Shown here piece by piece: positions 19,044 to 27,391 of a DNA stretch of 64,000 nucleotides (position 1 is the stretch's first letter; every line of letters starts with the position of its first letter). A program made the position numbers and the translations under genes. The notes under the pieces are model-generated. The model was not told where the DNA came from. It did not search any database and saw nothing but the letters and a program-made list of their open reading frames with translations. The stretch lies in assembly GCA_021775805.1 (NCBI GenBank), contig JAJFHD010000054.1:62001-126000 (forward strand). Direction: 5' to 3'. Origin of the DNA: Alphaproteobacteria bacterium. GTDB lineage: Bacteria > Pseudomonadota > Alphaproteobacteria > Rhizobiales > JAJFHC01.

Positions 19044-19409
19044 TCACTCCAGATGGATCATCATTGCCTGCACCTCGGCCCCGTCCATGGTCTTGGCAGT
19101 ATGGCCCTTGCCGGTCGTATCTTCCATCAGCACGACGTCACCCGGCTCCAGATCCATGAGCGTGCCGTCGCTTGTTTCCCCCGTCAGATGGCCGGATAGC
19201 ACAACGAACAACTGCCGACGCGGCGTTGGGTGCAGTTCGCTGTCCCAATTCGCCGGGAAACTGACGAACACATAGCGTGACGCGTCCTGGGTGGCGGAAA
19301 TGCCGAAGGCCGGAGCCGGTGGTGCATACAATTGTGTGTCGAACGTGACTTGCACTTCTTCCACATGACTTTCGCCATCTTGATCGGCGTAAAGCCGTAA
19401 ATATTTCAT
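19044..19409 (-). CDS. Cupin-domain protein
   Basis: The 121-residue single-domain cupin has the second-half motif G-x5-P-x-G-x2-V in the form DLEPGDVVLMEDTTGKGHT, and a first-half motif altered to LHPTPRRQLFVVLSGHL. Two His (in ELHPTP and KGHTAK) could bind metal. Members of this type are small beta-barrel proteins whose functions range from isomerases to sugar binding; none is assigned here. It lies 41 bases downstream of the BKACE gene, so co-expression is likely. Confidence 0.8.
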   Translation of the reverse strand: MKYLRLYADQDGESHVEEVQVTFDTQLYAPPAPAFGISATQDASRYVFVSFPANWDSELHPTPRRQLFVVLSGHLTGETSDGTLMDLEPGDVVLMEDTTGKGHTAKTMDGAEVQAMMIHLE

Positions 19410-19450
19410 TGGTCTAACCCCAGCCTGATTTGCGATGCTGCGCGACGGGC

Positions 19451-20281
19451 CTACTGAAGCACATCCTTCAGAAATGCTGAAGCCTGATCAACCGTCATGA
19501 CAGTGTTACCGTGCGTGCGAATGCACGCCGCAGCCTGAGCAACGAGATCGGTGTTGGAGTCTGCCAGGGAACCATCAGGTAAATGCAGATTGTTCTCAAA
19601 CCCGACACGGACATGACCGCCACGGGCAACCGCCGCTTCGACGCACGCCAGTTCGCGACCGCCGAAGGCACACATGGCCCACGGGAATTCCTCATCGCCC
19701 CGGGCTTCGAGAAACGCGTCGAGATCCTCCGGATCGGATTGCTGGTTTTCCGCGTAACGGCCAAGCACGAACAGGGCAAAAGGCCGCTCGAAAGGAATGA
19801 TGCCGCGCTCTTTCAGATCGATGAACCGGCGCACGTCGTCCGCAGAATAGAGGATGAACTGGGGTGAGATTGACTCGTTCTTCAACCATTTGAAGAACTT
19901 TCTCGCGTGCGCTTCGTTGCTGCCCTCGGGAACCAGTTCATTCAGGCCGAGCGACACCGCTACCGGGCGCACCCGCCACACCATGTCCATCTGTTCCTGG
20001 GCGGTGTAGATCCCGCACGCCTCGCTGGTAACCTGAGCAACAATATTACCACCCACTTTTGCCGCCAGGGCTTCCAAAGCGATCCGGTAGCAATCCGGGT
20101 TGATGGTATGCCCGGCATCATTGTTCCGGACATGAAGATGCAGCACGCTTGCTCCGGCGTCCGCGCAGTCCTGCGCAACTGCACACACCTCATCCGGCGT
20201 TATCGGCAGATTGGGATGATCCTGCTTGCCACGCCGGGCACCGTTGGGTGCCACCATGATCATTGTTGGGCATGCGGTCAT
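19451..20281 (-). CDS. Beta-keto acid cleavage enzyme (BKACE, 3-keto-5-aminohexanoate cleavage family)
   Basis: The 276-residue protein is a TIM-barrel of the PF05853 family. The signs are the zinc-binding HLHVRN near residue 50, an early MVAPNGARRGK, and GFENNLHLPDG late. Family members condense a beta-keto acid with acetyl-CoA to give acetoacetate and a CoA thioester. Substrates include 3-keto-5-aminohexanoate, dehydrocarnitine and others, so the exact one is open. Dehydrocarnitine cleavage would connect to trimethylammonium catabolism elsewhere in the window, but that is speculation. Confidence 0.85.
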   Translation of the reverse strand: MTACPTMIMVAPNGARRGKQDHPNLPITPDEVCAVAQDCADAGASVLHLHVRNNDAGHTINPDCYRIALEALAAKVGGNIVAQVTSEACGIYTAQEQMDMVWRVRPVAVSLGLNELVPEGSNEAHARKFFKWLKNESISPQFILYSADDVRRFIDLKERGIIPFERPFALFVLGRYAENQQSDPEDLDAFLEARGDEEFPWAMCAFGGRELACVEAAVARGGHVRVGFENNLHLPDGSLADSNTDLVAQAAACIRTHGNTVMTVDQASAFLKDVLQ

Positions 20282-20512
20282 TACCGGTCAGACTCCAGAT
20301 TTACCAAGCATTCTAACGTGTTGCGGCACGGAATTGTTCCCCCTGAACGCCGGATAATCCGCCCTCTGTCGATCCCCCGGCACCCCGACAATGGCCCAAG
20401 TGGTCCGGTGCTGCAAGACCACGGCCGCCACACGATTGATCACGTGAGTGTTACGGCGGATGGCCGAATGGACCGCCGACGGTCCAGATGGTGACGGAAA
20501 CCCCCCAGCCCC

Positions 20513-20740
20513 GCCGAAGCGTTTCGCGTTTGATTGTACTCATCAACAGACTTCGCGGCTGCACGACGTCGTTAAAAACTGTCATGCACGTGCTTGACAC
20601 GTGCATCTCCTGAGTTGCAACGCTGGAGGTCCTTGTGTCGGCGCACGAGGACGACAATCAGGGAGGGTGGTAAAGCCACGCTTTGGCGGTGCAATGCCGA
20701 TCAGCATCAGGAATGTATCCCATAAATTGCGACACGCTTT
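20513..20740 (+). repeat. Dispersed repeat, copy A (inverted partner at 25081-25310)
   Basis: This ~228-base stretch matches the reverse complement of 25081-25310 along its length. Over a core of about 90 bases from 20575 I count six mismatches. It contains two internal hairpins: CACGTG-CTTGA-CACGTG near 20587-20603, and a pair built on the complementary arms of (T)CCTTGTG and CACGAGGA near 20630-20650. The rest of the gap 20282-20512 shows no gene. It is non-coding and resembles palindromic interspersed elements of Rhizobiales. Confidence 0.85.
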
Positions 20741-20746
20741 AGAACA

Positions 20747-21250
20747 TCAGACCTCTGCGCCATCCTTGATCGGTGGCGCAAACTGAAGACTCATGTCCCA
20801 GGGCAGATATATCCACGTGTCCTGGCTGACACCGGTGACAAAGGTGTCAACCAGCGGCCGTCCCGCCGGTTTGGCATATACGGTTGCAAAATGCGCCTTC
20901 GGCAAAAGGTCCCGGACCACCCGGGCGGTCTTGCCGGTATCGACCAGATCATCGACGATCAGTACCCCGGCACCCTCGCCGCCGCCGATGTTCGTGATTT
21001 CGTCCGACACGCCCTTTAAAACCGATATGTCGCCCTGATCCTTATAGTCGTAAGACGCGACACAGACGGTCTCGATCTTGCGGATTCCCAGTTCCCGCGC
21101 AACGATCGCCGCGGGCACCAGACCGCCCCTGGTTATCGAGACGATTGCTTCCCAGTGGCCCTCCCCGGACAAACGCCAGGCAAGTGCGCGCGCGTCACGA
21201 TGCATCTGGTCCCACGAAACCGGGTAGCCTTTTTGATAACGATCTTCCAT
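20747..21250 (-). CDS. gpt: Xanthine phosphoribosyltransferase
   Basis: The 167-residue cytosolic enzyme salvages xanthine (and guanine) with PRPP. It has the type I PRTase features: [11 protein letters not shown] near the pyrophosphate loop, then the PRPP-binding signature [13 protein letters not shown], and WIYLPWD near the end, which is characteristic of the Gpt subgroup. The start at 21250 is preceded by GGGAGG. It stands beside one arm of the inverted repeat. Confidence 0.92.
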   Translation of the reverse strand: MEDRYQKGYPVSWDQMHRDARALAWRLSGEGHWEAIVSITRGGLVPAAIVARELGIRKIETVCVASYDYKDQGDISVLKGVSDEITNIGGGEGAGVLIVDDLVDTGKTARVVRDLLPKAHFATVYAKPAGRPLVDTFVTGVSQDTWIYLPWDMSLQFAPPIKDGAEV

Positions 21251-21334
21251 GGCCGGTCAGCCTCCCCTTAATTGAATGCGTAGACCTGCATGGAATGCCG
21301 GAATCACGCCCACAAGGCAAGACTTCAAGCCGAC

Positions 21335-22774
21335 TTAGACACGCCGTCTGGAGACCACGAACGACTCGTCGAAAAACCACAGGCCGCCGCGTTCCGCCAG
21401 GACTTCGCGGGTAGCGTCGAGATAAGCGCCCCCGGCCATGGCCTCCTCGAGCCTGGTATCTTCGATCTGGGCCACATAGATCGCGGCATTCCAGGCTGCA
21501 AGCAACGTCGATGTGCCGATGCCGTGACGGTCGATCTCCGACGGCAGGGTATGCATGTGATAGCGCAGGAGGGCCTTTTGGTCCGAGTAGGCCTTGTAGT
21601 TGAGGTCACGGTGGGTGCCGCCGATTTTTTGCTTGAGGACCTTCAGAAGCGTGTGACGGTCGGTCTGGAACGGTTCTTCGCCAGGCCATATTTTCTGAAC
21701 GATTTCAAGCCCCGGGTCATTGCCATGGGAATGAACACCGATCAGGCGTCCGCCAGGCCCAAGCGCCTTGGCAAGCGGTGCGATGACCTTTTCCACCTTG
21801 AACTCGACCGGCATGCGTGCCCGGTAGGGTTGAGATGCGACAACAAGATCGTAGTCGGCGCGGGCAAATCCGGGACGCGGGATGACCTGATCGAGCAGAA
21901 ACTTGTGATCCTCCCGGTAGAGCACCAGAACCGAGGGGCGCACATAGAGCGGATTGCCGGTCTTCTCGCTTGAGCGCACCTGCCAACCGTCCGCAAGGGT
22001 CGACTGGAGGTCGGTGATCTGGGTTTCGAATTCATGGGAAGTGTCGCCCGACAGCGGCACCTCGATCCAGTTGAGGGCTGCCGCCGACTGGACCGATCCG
22101 GGCGACAGCCAGGGCGATTCGGTATAGTAGAGATTGGTGACCACAAGCACGGTGGCCGGGTGCTCATGAAACCGGTCGGGCATTTTCTCAAGGCCCAGAC
22201 GGACATCCTCGAGGCTTACTTCCTTGCCGACGATGTAGAATGGAAATGTCGGAAAACGGCAATGCATCTGCCGCATCAGCCGGGTCAGCACAGTGCCGTC
22301 GCCCATGCCGGCATCGTAAACCCTGACCGCCGGCGGTTTGGGATGTATCCGCGCCAACTCTTCGCCGACCCGGTCAGCGACCACCCATTTCTCGCTGCAC
22401 GTATTCACGAACAGGAGGTATTTCTGGCGGTTGTCGTAAAACCGAAAGGCCGCCTGCCCATCGCTGCCTGAAACTTCAGTGCCGGAACCGTCTGCTTTGT
22501 CAGCCAGTTTCCCGGCCTCCGCCATCTCCTTGTTGCCGTCATCTCCGCTATTTTGTGATCTGCTGTCTGCGGAATGGTCGGCAATAAACTGGCGCACCCG
22601 CTCCACGGTGGCCGTCGTCACCTTCTTGCCCTGGCGAATTCGGCCGACAAACTTGCCGTCATTGACCGCTTCACGCCCGAACGTGGTTACCGCCATGTCC
22701 GCCGCCTTGCAGAAAGCCTCGATTTCTTCAAGCAGTGTTTTCTGGATTGTCGCCATGTCGTTCGCGTCGCCCAT
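21335..22774 (-). CDS. HTH-like N-terminal domain joined to a SAM-dependent methyltransferase-like domain
   Basis: From ATG 22774 (another ATG at 22759 is possible) the protein has 479 residues. The first ~60 residues (EIEAFCKAADMAVTTFGREA, then a D-G-K-F-V-x-R-I-R-Q-G-K segment and TVERVRQFI) resemble the small XRE-like HTH domain seen in many alphaproteobacterial proteins. A charged linker follows. Then comes a class I methyltransferase-type domain with the SAM-binding motif RVYDAGMGDGTVLTRL and later DYDLVVASQPYRARMP and LGPGGRLIGVHSHGND. The target is unknown. It may be a regulator or a nucleic-acid or protein methyltransferase. Confidence 0.75.
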   Translation of the reverse strand: MGDANDMATIQKTLLEEIEAFCKAADMAVTTFGREAVNDGKFVGRIRQGKKVTTATVERVRQFIADHSADSRSQNSGDDGNKEMAEAGKLADKADGSGTEVSGSDGQAAFRFYDNRQKYLLFVNTCSEKWVVADRVGEELARIHPKPPAVRVYDAGMGDGTVLTRLMRQMHCRFPTFPFYIVGKEVSLEDVRLGLEKMPDRFHEHPATVLVVTNLYYTESPWLSPGSVQSAAALNWIEVPLSGDTSHEFETQITDLQSTLADGWQVRSSEKTGNPLYVRPSVLVLYREDHKFLLDQVIPRPGFARADYDLVVASQPYRARMPVEFKVEKVIAPLAKALGPGGRLIGVHSHGNDPGLEIVQKIWPGEEPFQTDRHTLLKVLKQKIGGTHRDLNYKAYSDQKALLRYHMHTLPSEIDRHGIGTSTLLAAWNAAIYVAQIEDTRLEEAMAGGAYLDATREVLAERGGLWFFDESFVVSRRRV

Positions 22775-22871
22775 AATGTCGAAAGGACAAGCATGGCACA
22801 AAGGCACGAAAATTCAATCCCACAAAATTCTCATAAGATTTTGTGGGACAGAGCCCACTGCTTGAATTTTG

Positions 22872-24029
22872 CTAAGGCAGCCTGACGGAGGTCGTGTCGG
22901 CAGATGTATCCGGTTCGACGCGTTCGCCCGATGCAGTCTCCGACCTTGTGGCGGCGCGTGTCAGCTGTTTTACGAGATTGGCCATGGGGCGCTTCCAGCG
23001 CAGCAACGGCTTTTCGAAACAATGCCACGACGCCACCGCCAACGGCACTGTAATGGCCCAGGCGACCATGCCATTCGACCACGGCCCCAGATCCGGCCAG
23101 AACAGATAGACCAGCTGCAGAACCGGAAAGCCGAAAACATAGATCCCATAGGATCCCTGGCCGAGCCAGTTGGAAGCCTTCAGCCAGGAGACTTTGGCAA
23201 ACCCGACATAAAGCACGCCATAGGTGAGCAGCAGAATGCCCAGCGGGGTCGCAAGCCCTGTGTCTTTCAACAGGAACGACGCAACCGCCAGAATGGCCAG
23301 GACAACCATCGAATAGGGAATGCGGTCGCGGAAAAGATAGCACGCAGCCCCCAGACCGAAGGACGTTGCAAACCGCATGAGATGGCGGATCGGTTCAAAC
23401 AGGACCGCGTCCTCGCCATTCCAGAAATAGACCCCAAAACCGGCAAGGCCCGCGGCAACACCAACCGCCACCAGGATCTTAAATCTCAGCAGTCCCAGCG
23501 CAAAAGCCAGGGCAAGGCCCGCACAGAAGACAAACTCATAGCGCAAGGTCCACAACAATTCGTAGATCTCACCGGGCAGCACGTTGTTCTCGAACACGCC
23601 CGGCAGTGGATGGGAGATGTTGAGCAGGGAAATCACCGAGAACAGAAACGACAGTGTTTCCCCCGATGTGAAATAGGCCAGCGGCTCGGCGGTCGTGATC
23701 CACGGTCCAACGATGAAGGCCATGACAAGCGCCGAGAGCACCACCGCCGGCATCAGCCGAAGCACGCGGGCAACGCAGAACTGGACCACATCGCCGCTGT
23801 CGAGGATCGACTTTGTCAGGAAGAAGCCCGACAGGATGAAAAACACGTGAACCGCGTGAAAGCCCGGCGTGAAGCCCAGCAGGTGCATATAGTCTGCCGT
23901 CACCATGCCCGGCGTCGTCACAATCCAGGCGTGGGAAAACAGTACGGTCGTCGACGCAAGGATCCGTACAGTGGTGAAATTGTTGTCGCGCCCGCTCAAT
24001 CGGGCACCGATTGTGTCGGTCCTGACCAC
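22872..24029 (-). CDS. Acyltransferase-3 (OafA/YrhL) family membrane protein
   Basis: The GTG at 24029 follows GGGGAGA. The 385-residue protein has about ten membrane helices and the family signatures: an early R-x10-H (RILASTTVLFSHAW), HAVHVFFILSGFFLTKS, and an R-x5-P-like R-V-L-R-L-M-P segment. Such enzymes O-acetylate or O-succinylate surface sugars such as O-antigen, Nod factor or peptidoglycan. The acceptor here is unknown. A glycan-modification operon lies 28 kb away in the window, but there is no direct link. Confidence 0.87.
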   Translation of the reverse strand: MVRTDTIGARLSGRDNNFTTVRILASTTVLFSHAWIVTTPGMVTADYMHLLGFTPGFHAVHVFFILSGFFLTKSILDSGDVVQFCVARVLRLMPAVVLSALVMAFIVGPWITTAEPLAYFTSGETLSFLFSVISLLNISHPLPGVFENNVLPGEIYELLWTLRYEFVFCAGLALAFALGLLRFKILVAVGVAAGLAGFGVYFWNGEDAVLFEPIRHLMRFATSFGLGAACYLFRDRIPYSMVVLAILAVASFLLKDTGLATPLGILLLTYGVLYVGFAKVSWLKASNWLGQGSYGIYVFGFPVLQLVYLFWPDLGPWSNGMVAWAITVPLAVASWHCFEKPLLRWKRPMANLVKQLTRAATRSETASGERVEPDTSADTTSVRLP

Positions 24030-24418
24030 ACCGCATCTCCCCGATGATTAAAGCCGGCAATCACGAGAGTTCGAATTCCCGGCTATACCGGACCGTTCTA
24101 AGACAGACAGGTGAATTTATTGGCCACTCTTGGGGGCCAGGACGCGTCATTTGTGTAGTCGCGGTAAACGAACGGTTAAACTGTGATCAAACGGAAACCG
24201 GAGATCATCATTCGATTGCCGGCCCGTCTCCGGGTGAGAATTTAGCACGCTCGTATCGTTTCCCGTGTTAGGACCCACCAGGAGCCGTAACCTCCTGTCA
24301 CTGTCGATACGGAGAAACCACTTCGCGCGGTATCCGTTGCCTATTGGTGCCGCAATCCTAAATATGACGTTGAACTCTTTCTCAAATTCAACAATCCACC
24401 AACGATCAGGAACCCGAA
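24030..24418. other. Divergent intergenic region upstream of sodB
   Basis: These 389 bases separate the divergent acyltransferase and superoxide dismutase genes. No gene, repeat or clear terminator is seen. The region must contain the promoters of both genes; I could not identify a convincing -35/-10 pair or iron-regulatory site. Confidence 0.4.
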
Positions 24419-25015
24419 ATGACCATTACGTTGCCCGATTTGCCCTATGCCCACGATGCCTTGGCGCCGCACATGTCAGCCGAGACGCTGGAATATCATC
24501 ATGACAAACATCACAATGCCTATGTGAACAAGGCCAACGAGTTGCTCGAAGGCAGCGATCTTAAAGGCAAACCGATCGAAGACATCGTGCGTGGTTCTCA
24601 TTCGGTCAACGGTGCTCTGTTCAACAATGCAGCCCAACACTATAATCACGTGCACTTCTGGAAATGGATGAAGCCCGGCGGTGGTGGCGCAGTACCGGGC
24701 GCGCTCGAGAACCGGATAAATCAGGATTTCGGCTCAACTGGTGATTTCAGAAATTCATTCGTCAATGCCGGCCTCGGTCAGTTTGGCTCAGGCTGGTGCT
24801 GGCTGGCCCTGAAGGACGGCCGCCTCGAGTGCATGGCAACGCCAAATGCCGAAAATCCACTGGTTCACGGTGCTACGCCCATTCTCGGTTGTGATGTGTG
24901 GGAGCACTCCTACTACATCGATCACCGCAATAACCGGAAGGCGTATCTTGAGGCATTCCTGGACCACCTGGTCAACTGGGAGTACGCCGCAGAATGTCTG
25001 GACGGGGCTACCTGA
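24419..25015 (+). CDS. sodB: Superoxide dismutase, Fe-type
   Basis: The 198-residue cytosolic enzyme converts superoxide to peroxide and oxygen. Metal ligands are seen in order: His in LEYHHDKHHNAY, His in AAQHYNHVHFW, and the DVWEHSYYIDH Asp and His. The Gln in FNNAAQ, within the second helix, is the outer-sphere residue typical of iron enzymes, whereas manganese enzymes have a Gly there. The start is ATG 24419. Next to it is one arm of the inverted repeat. Confidence 0.93.
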   Translation: MTITLPDLPYAHDALAPHMSAETLEYHHDKHHNAYVNKANELLEGSDLKGKPIEDIVRGSHSVNGALFNNAAQHYNHVHFWKWMKPGGGGAVPGALENRINQDFGSTGDFRNSFVNAGLGQFGSGWCWLALKDGRLECMATPNAENPLVHGATPILGCDVWEHSYYIDHRNNRKAYLEAFLDHLVNWEYAAECLDGAT

Positions 25016-25080
25016 ACAGAACGCGCGACTGAATTGTTCCTGGGCAGGACGGGCAAATGCGAGTGCGGCCTGCTCAGGAC

Positions 25081-25310
25081 AAACGCATGTCGCGATCTGT
25101 TGCGTTCATTCTTGACGCTGATCGGCATTGCCCCACCACAGTGGTGGCTTTGCCGCCTTTCCTGATTGTCGTCCTCGTGCACCGACACGAGGACCTCCGG
25201 CGTTGCAATTCTGGAGATGCACGTGTCAAGCACGTGCATGACAGTTTTTGAGGGCATCGTGCAGCCTGGCATTGTGTTGCTGAGTACGATCAAACGCGAA
25301 GCGCTTTGGC
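25081..25310 (-). repeat. Dispersed repeat, copy B (inverted relative to 20513-20740)
   Basis: Reading the minus strand, this ~230-base stretch follows copy A from the GCCAAAGCGCTTCGCG end through GCACGTGCTTGACACGTGC to the final GCGACATGCGTTT. The hairpin TCCTCGTG-TCGGTG-CACGAGGA (8-bp stem) is perfect in this copy. It lies between sodB and tRNA-Leu; the rest of the 25016-25403 gap holds no gene that I can support. Confidence 0.85.
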
Positions 25311-25403
25311 CACCAAGGATTAGAAACTGCGGAGCGGTAGCCGCACCTGCGTAGGGCGTTGGCCACGGGTGCCGTTGCGGGGGTTGCAGAAGGCTCGGCC
25401 GAT

Positions 25404-25490
25404 TGGTGCGGGCGGCGGGACTCGAACCCGCACGGGATATTATCCCTCAGGATTTTAAGTCCTGTGTGTCTACCATTCCACCACGCCCGC
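25404..25490 (-). tRNA. tRNA-Leu, anticodon TAA
   Basis: On the minus strand the acceptor arm GCGGGCG (from 25490) pairs with CGCCCGC (25414-25408). A discriminator A at 25407 and an encoded CCA (25406-25404) follow. The anticodon stem CAGGA/TCCTG holds the loop CTTAAAA, whose anticodon TAA lies at 25457-25455. A long variable arm AGGGATAATATCCCGT marks a class II tRNA, and the T-arm contains GGTTCGAGTCC. Total length is 87 bases with CCA. Confidence 0.95.
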
Positions 25491-25561
25491 GGTACCGAAA
25501 GGCGGCACCACATATGCCTGTTTGGGGCGCTTCGGGCAATCGCAAAATGGCGAACCCTGCC

Positions 25562-26467
25562 TCAAGATGCCTGTTGTGGCGGATAAAGAATGTCGAGGGT
25601 TTTCCCACACGCTGCGATCTCAACCGGCAGGTGAGCAACTATGTCGCCGTCCGCCTGCACCGCACTTCCGGGACCGGAAAGCCGGATCTGCTTGGTTGTC
25701 AGCCATTTCACGTGAGGGTTGCGGTCGAGGCGCCCGAACAGCACATCGAACGCGCAACCGATCAGCCTGCCCACCCCGCTCTCGGTCAAAAGGCAAACCT
25801 TGAAGCCGGCCACTTTCAGATCGCCGCCGGGCGCCATCACGAACGGGCCGCCGTACAATCGCCCGTTCATGACAACAACGGTCGAAGCCTTCGTCTCGAG
25901 TTCGGGCGTCTCCACGTCGATTTGCGGCGCTCGGTAGGTAAACAGGCCCGCAATCGCGCGCGCAATGTAGGCGCCCATGCCGAACCGTTTCTTGAGCGTC
26001 TTGCTGACGGTTGACACCACCCAGGAATCGAACCCCACACTGGCCATCACGAGAAACACACGGCCGTTGAGAATTCCGGGGCAGACGGCCATGCCGATTC
26101 CGTTTTCCAGATAGTCGACGATGGCATCGGCCCGGCGCCGGAGCCTCATTTCCGCTGCCAGCACATTCGCCGTTCCCACCGGGATAACGGCCAACGGGGG
26201 CACATCTGTCTCACCGGTCCTGGCCAGAAGACCATTTGCCGCTTCGTTGAGAGTGCCGTCGCCGCCGGCAATCACAACCCTGGTGAAGCCAGCCAGGTCC
26301 AGAGTGCGGCACAAACGTTCGGCATCGCCCGCTGCCTGTGTCGCGCGCATCTCGACCCCGTGGCCACGGGCCTTCAGGCCTTCCATGACCGCCGCAAGTT
26401 TTTGCGCCCGGCGCCGTCCCGCCGTCGGGTTGTGGATGACAAGAAACTTGTGCGAATCGGCGGTCAC
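25562..26467 (-). CDS. Diacylglycerol kinase-family lipid kinase (YegS-like)
   Basis: The GTG at 26467 is preceded by GAGGGA and gives 301 residues; longer forms start in low-complexity sequence. The catalytic domain has HNPTAGRRRAQK, the nucleotide-binding VIAGGDGTLNEAANGL, and VPPLAVIPVGTANVLAAE, all standard for the NAD kinase/DAGK fold. It probably phosphorylates a lipid such as diacylglycerol or a sphingoid base at the membrane. It follows the CinA-like gene by 40 bases in the same direction. Confidence 0.9.
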   Translation of the reverse strand: MTADSHKFLVIHNPTAGRRRAQKLAAVMEGLKARGHGVEMRATQAAGDAERLCRTLDLAGFTRVVIAGGDGTLNEAANGLLARTGETDVPPLAVIPVGTANVLAAEMRLRRRADAIVDYLENGIGMAVCPGILNGRVFLVMASVGFDSWVVSTVSKTLKKRFGMGAYIARAIAGLFTYRAPQIDVETPELETKASTVVVMNGRLYGGPFVMAPGGDLKVAGFKVCLLTESGVGRLIGCAFDVLFGRLDRNPHVKWLTTKQIRLSGPGSAVQADGDIVAHLPVEIAACGKTLDILYPPQQAS

Positions 26468-26507
26468 GCGTCCCTCGAGAGCCGTTCCGGAACCGGTACA
26501 GCCCGGT

Positions 26508-27293
26508 TCACGACCAGGTCTTGATCTTGAGCTGTCCGGTGCCGGCAAGTTCCTCGGCCATCGCCTTGACCTTCACGTGGGCCGCCTCGAGGAGATCTTC
26601 GTCTTTCGACCGCAATACGACATTCGACCCGAACCGGCCGTTCTCGGAAAATGGATAGCTGCCCAGAGCCACGTCCGGGTACTTATCCTGGATCGCGGCA
26701 AGCGGGGCTGCAAGCGTCCCCTCACCGGATTCGACACGCACCGAGCGAGACAGGATCGGCTTGCCGCGCCTCAGCGTCGGTCCGGCCACATCGAGCATCG
26801 ACTGCATGATCTTCGGCACCCCGGCCATCACCAGCACGTTCTCGACCCGGAACCCGGGCGCTGCACTGATCTCGTTGGGGATAAGTTTCGCCCCGACCGG
26901 CGTGCGCGCCATGCGCATGCGGGCCTCGTTCAGGTCGCCATCTTCGTAGCGGACCTTCATCAGCGCGATGGCTTCGGGATTGTGGTGGATTTCCTTGCCA
27001 AAGGCCTTAGCCACTGCATCTGCCGTAATGTCGTCGTGCGTCGGGCCGATTCCACCGGTCGTGAAGACGTAATCGTAACGTGTCCGCAAGGCGTTCAGGG
27101 CCGCCACGATCTCGTCTTCCACATCGGGCACGAACCGCGCCTCGCGCAGCTCAATTGCGATATTGGTCAGGTATTCCGCGATATAGCCAAGGTTGATGTC
27201 CTTGGTGCGGCCGGACAGCAATTCATCCCCGATCAGGAGAACGGCAGCGGTGACGGTATCGGATGACGGCGGCGTCGATTGATCTGAAGACAT
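26508..27293 (-). CDS. CinA N-terminal-type molybdopterin-binding protein
   Basis: The 261-residue protein has the MoCF-biosynthesis (MogA/CinA) domain: AVLLIGDELLSGRTKDIN at the N-terminus and FTTGGIGPTHDDITADAVA, both hallmark CinA motifs. It then has a helical C-terminal part. The second (nicotinamide-nucleotide amidohydrolase) domain of full-length CinA is absent, as is common in alphaproteobacteria. Proteins of this form have been linked to NMN/ADP-ribose pyrophosphatase activity; whether this one has it is unknown. Confidence 0.88.
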   Translation of the reverse strand: MSSDQSTPPSSDTVTAAVLLIGDELLSGRTKDINLGYIAEYLTNIAIELREARFVPDVEDEIVAALNALRTRYDYVFTTGGIGPTHDDITADAVAKAFGKEIHHNPEAIALMKVRYEDGDLNEARMRMARTPVGAKLIPNEISAAPGFRVENVLVMAGVPKIMQSMLDVAGPTLRRGKPILSRSVRVESGEGTLAAPLAAIQDKYPDVALGSYPFSENGRFGSNVVLRSKDEDLLEAAHVKVKAMAEELAGTGQLKIKTWS

Positions 27294-27391
27294 GAAATTG
27301 CAGGGCCTCTGGTCAGCGTTATGCCAGAGATACCCTGCCTTTTCCTGTTCGACAAGATATGCTTGGAATCCGTCCGTCCGGCCGGCAGCCG

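Noticed and set aside
22869-24047. A 392-residue plus-strand open frame over the acyltransferase gene
   Set aside because: It is Gln/Arg/His-rich with no family pattern and lies antisense to a clear membrane acyltransferase; it arises from codon bias on the opposite strand.
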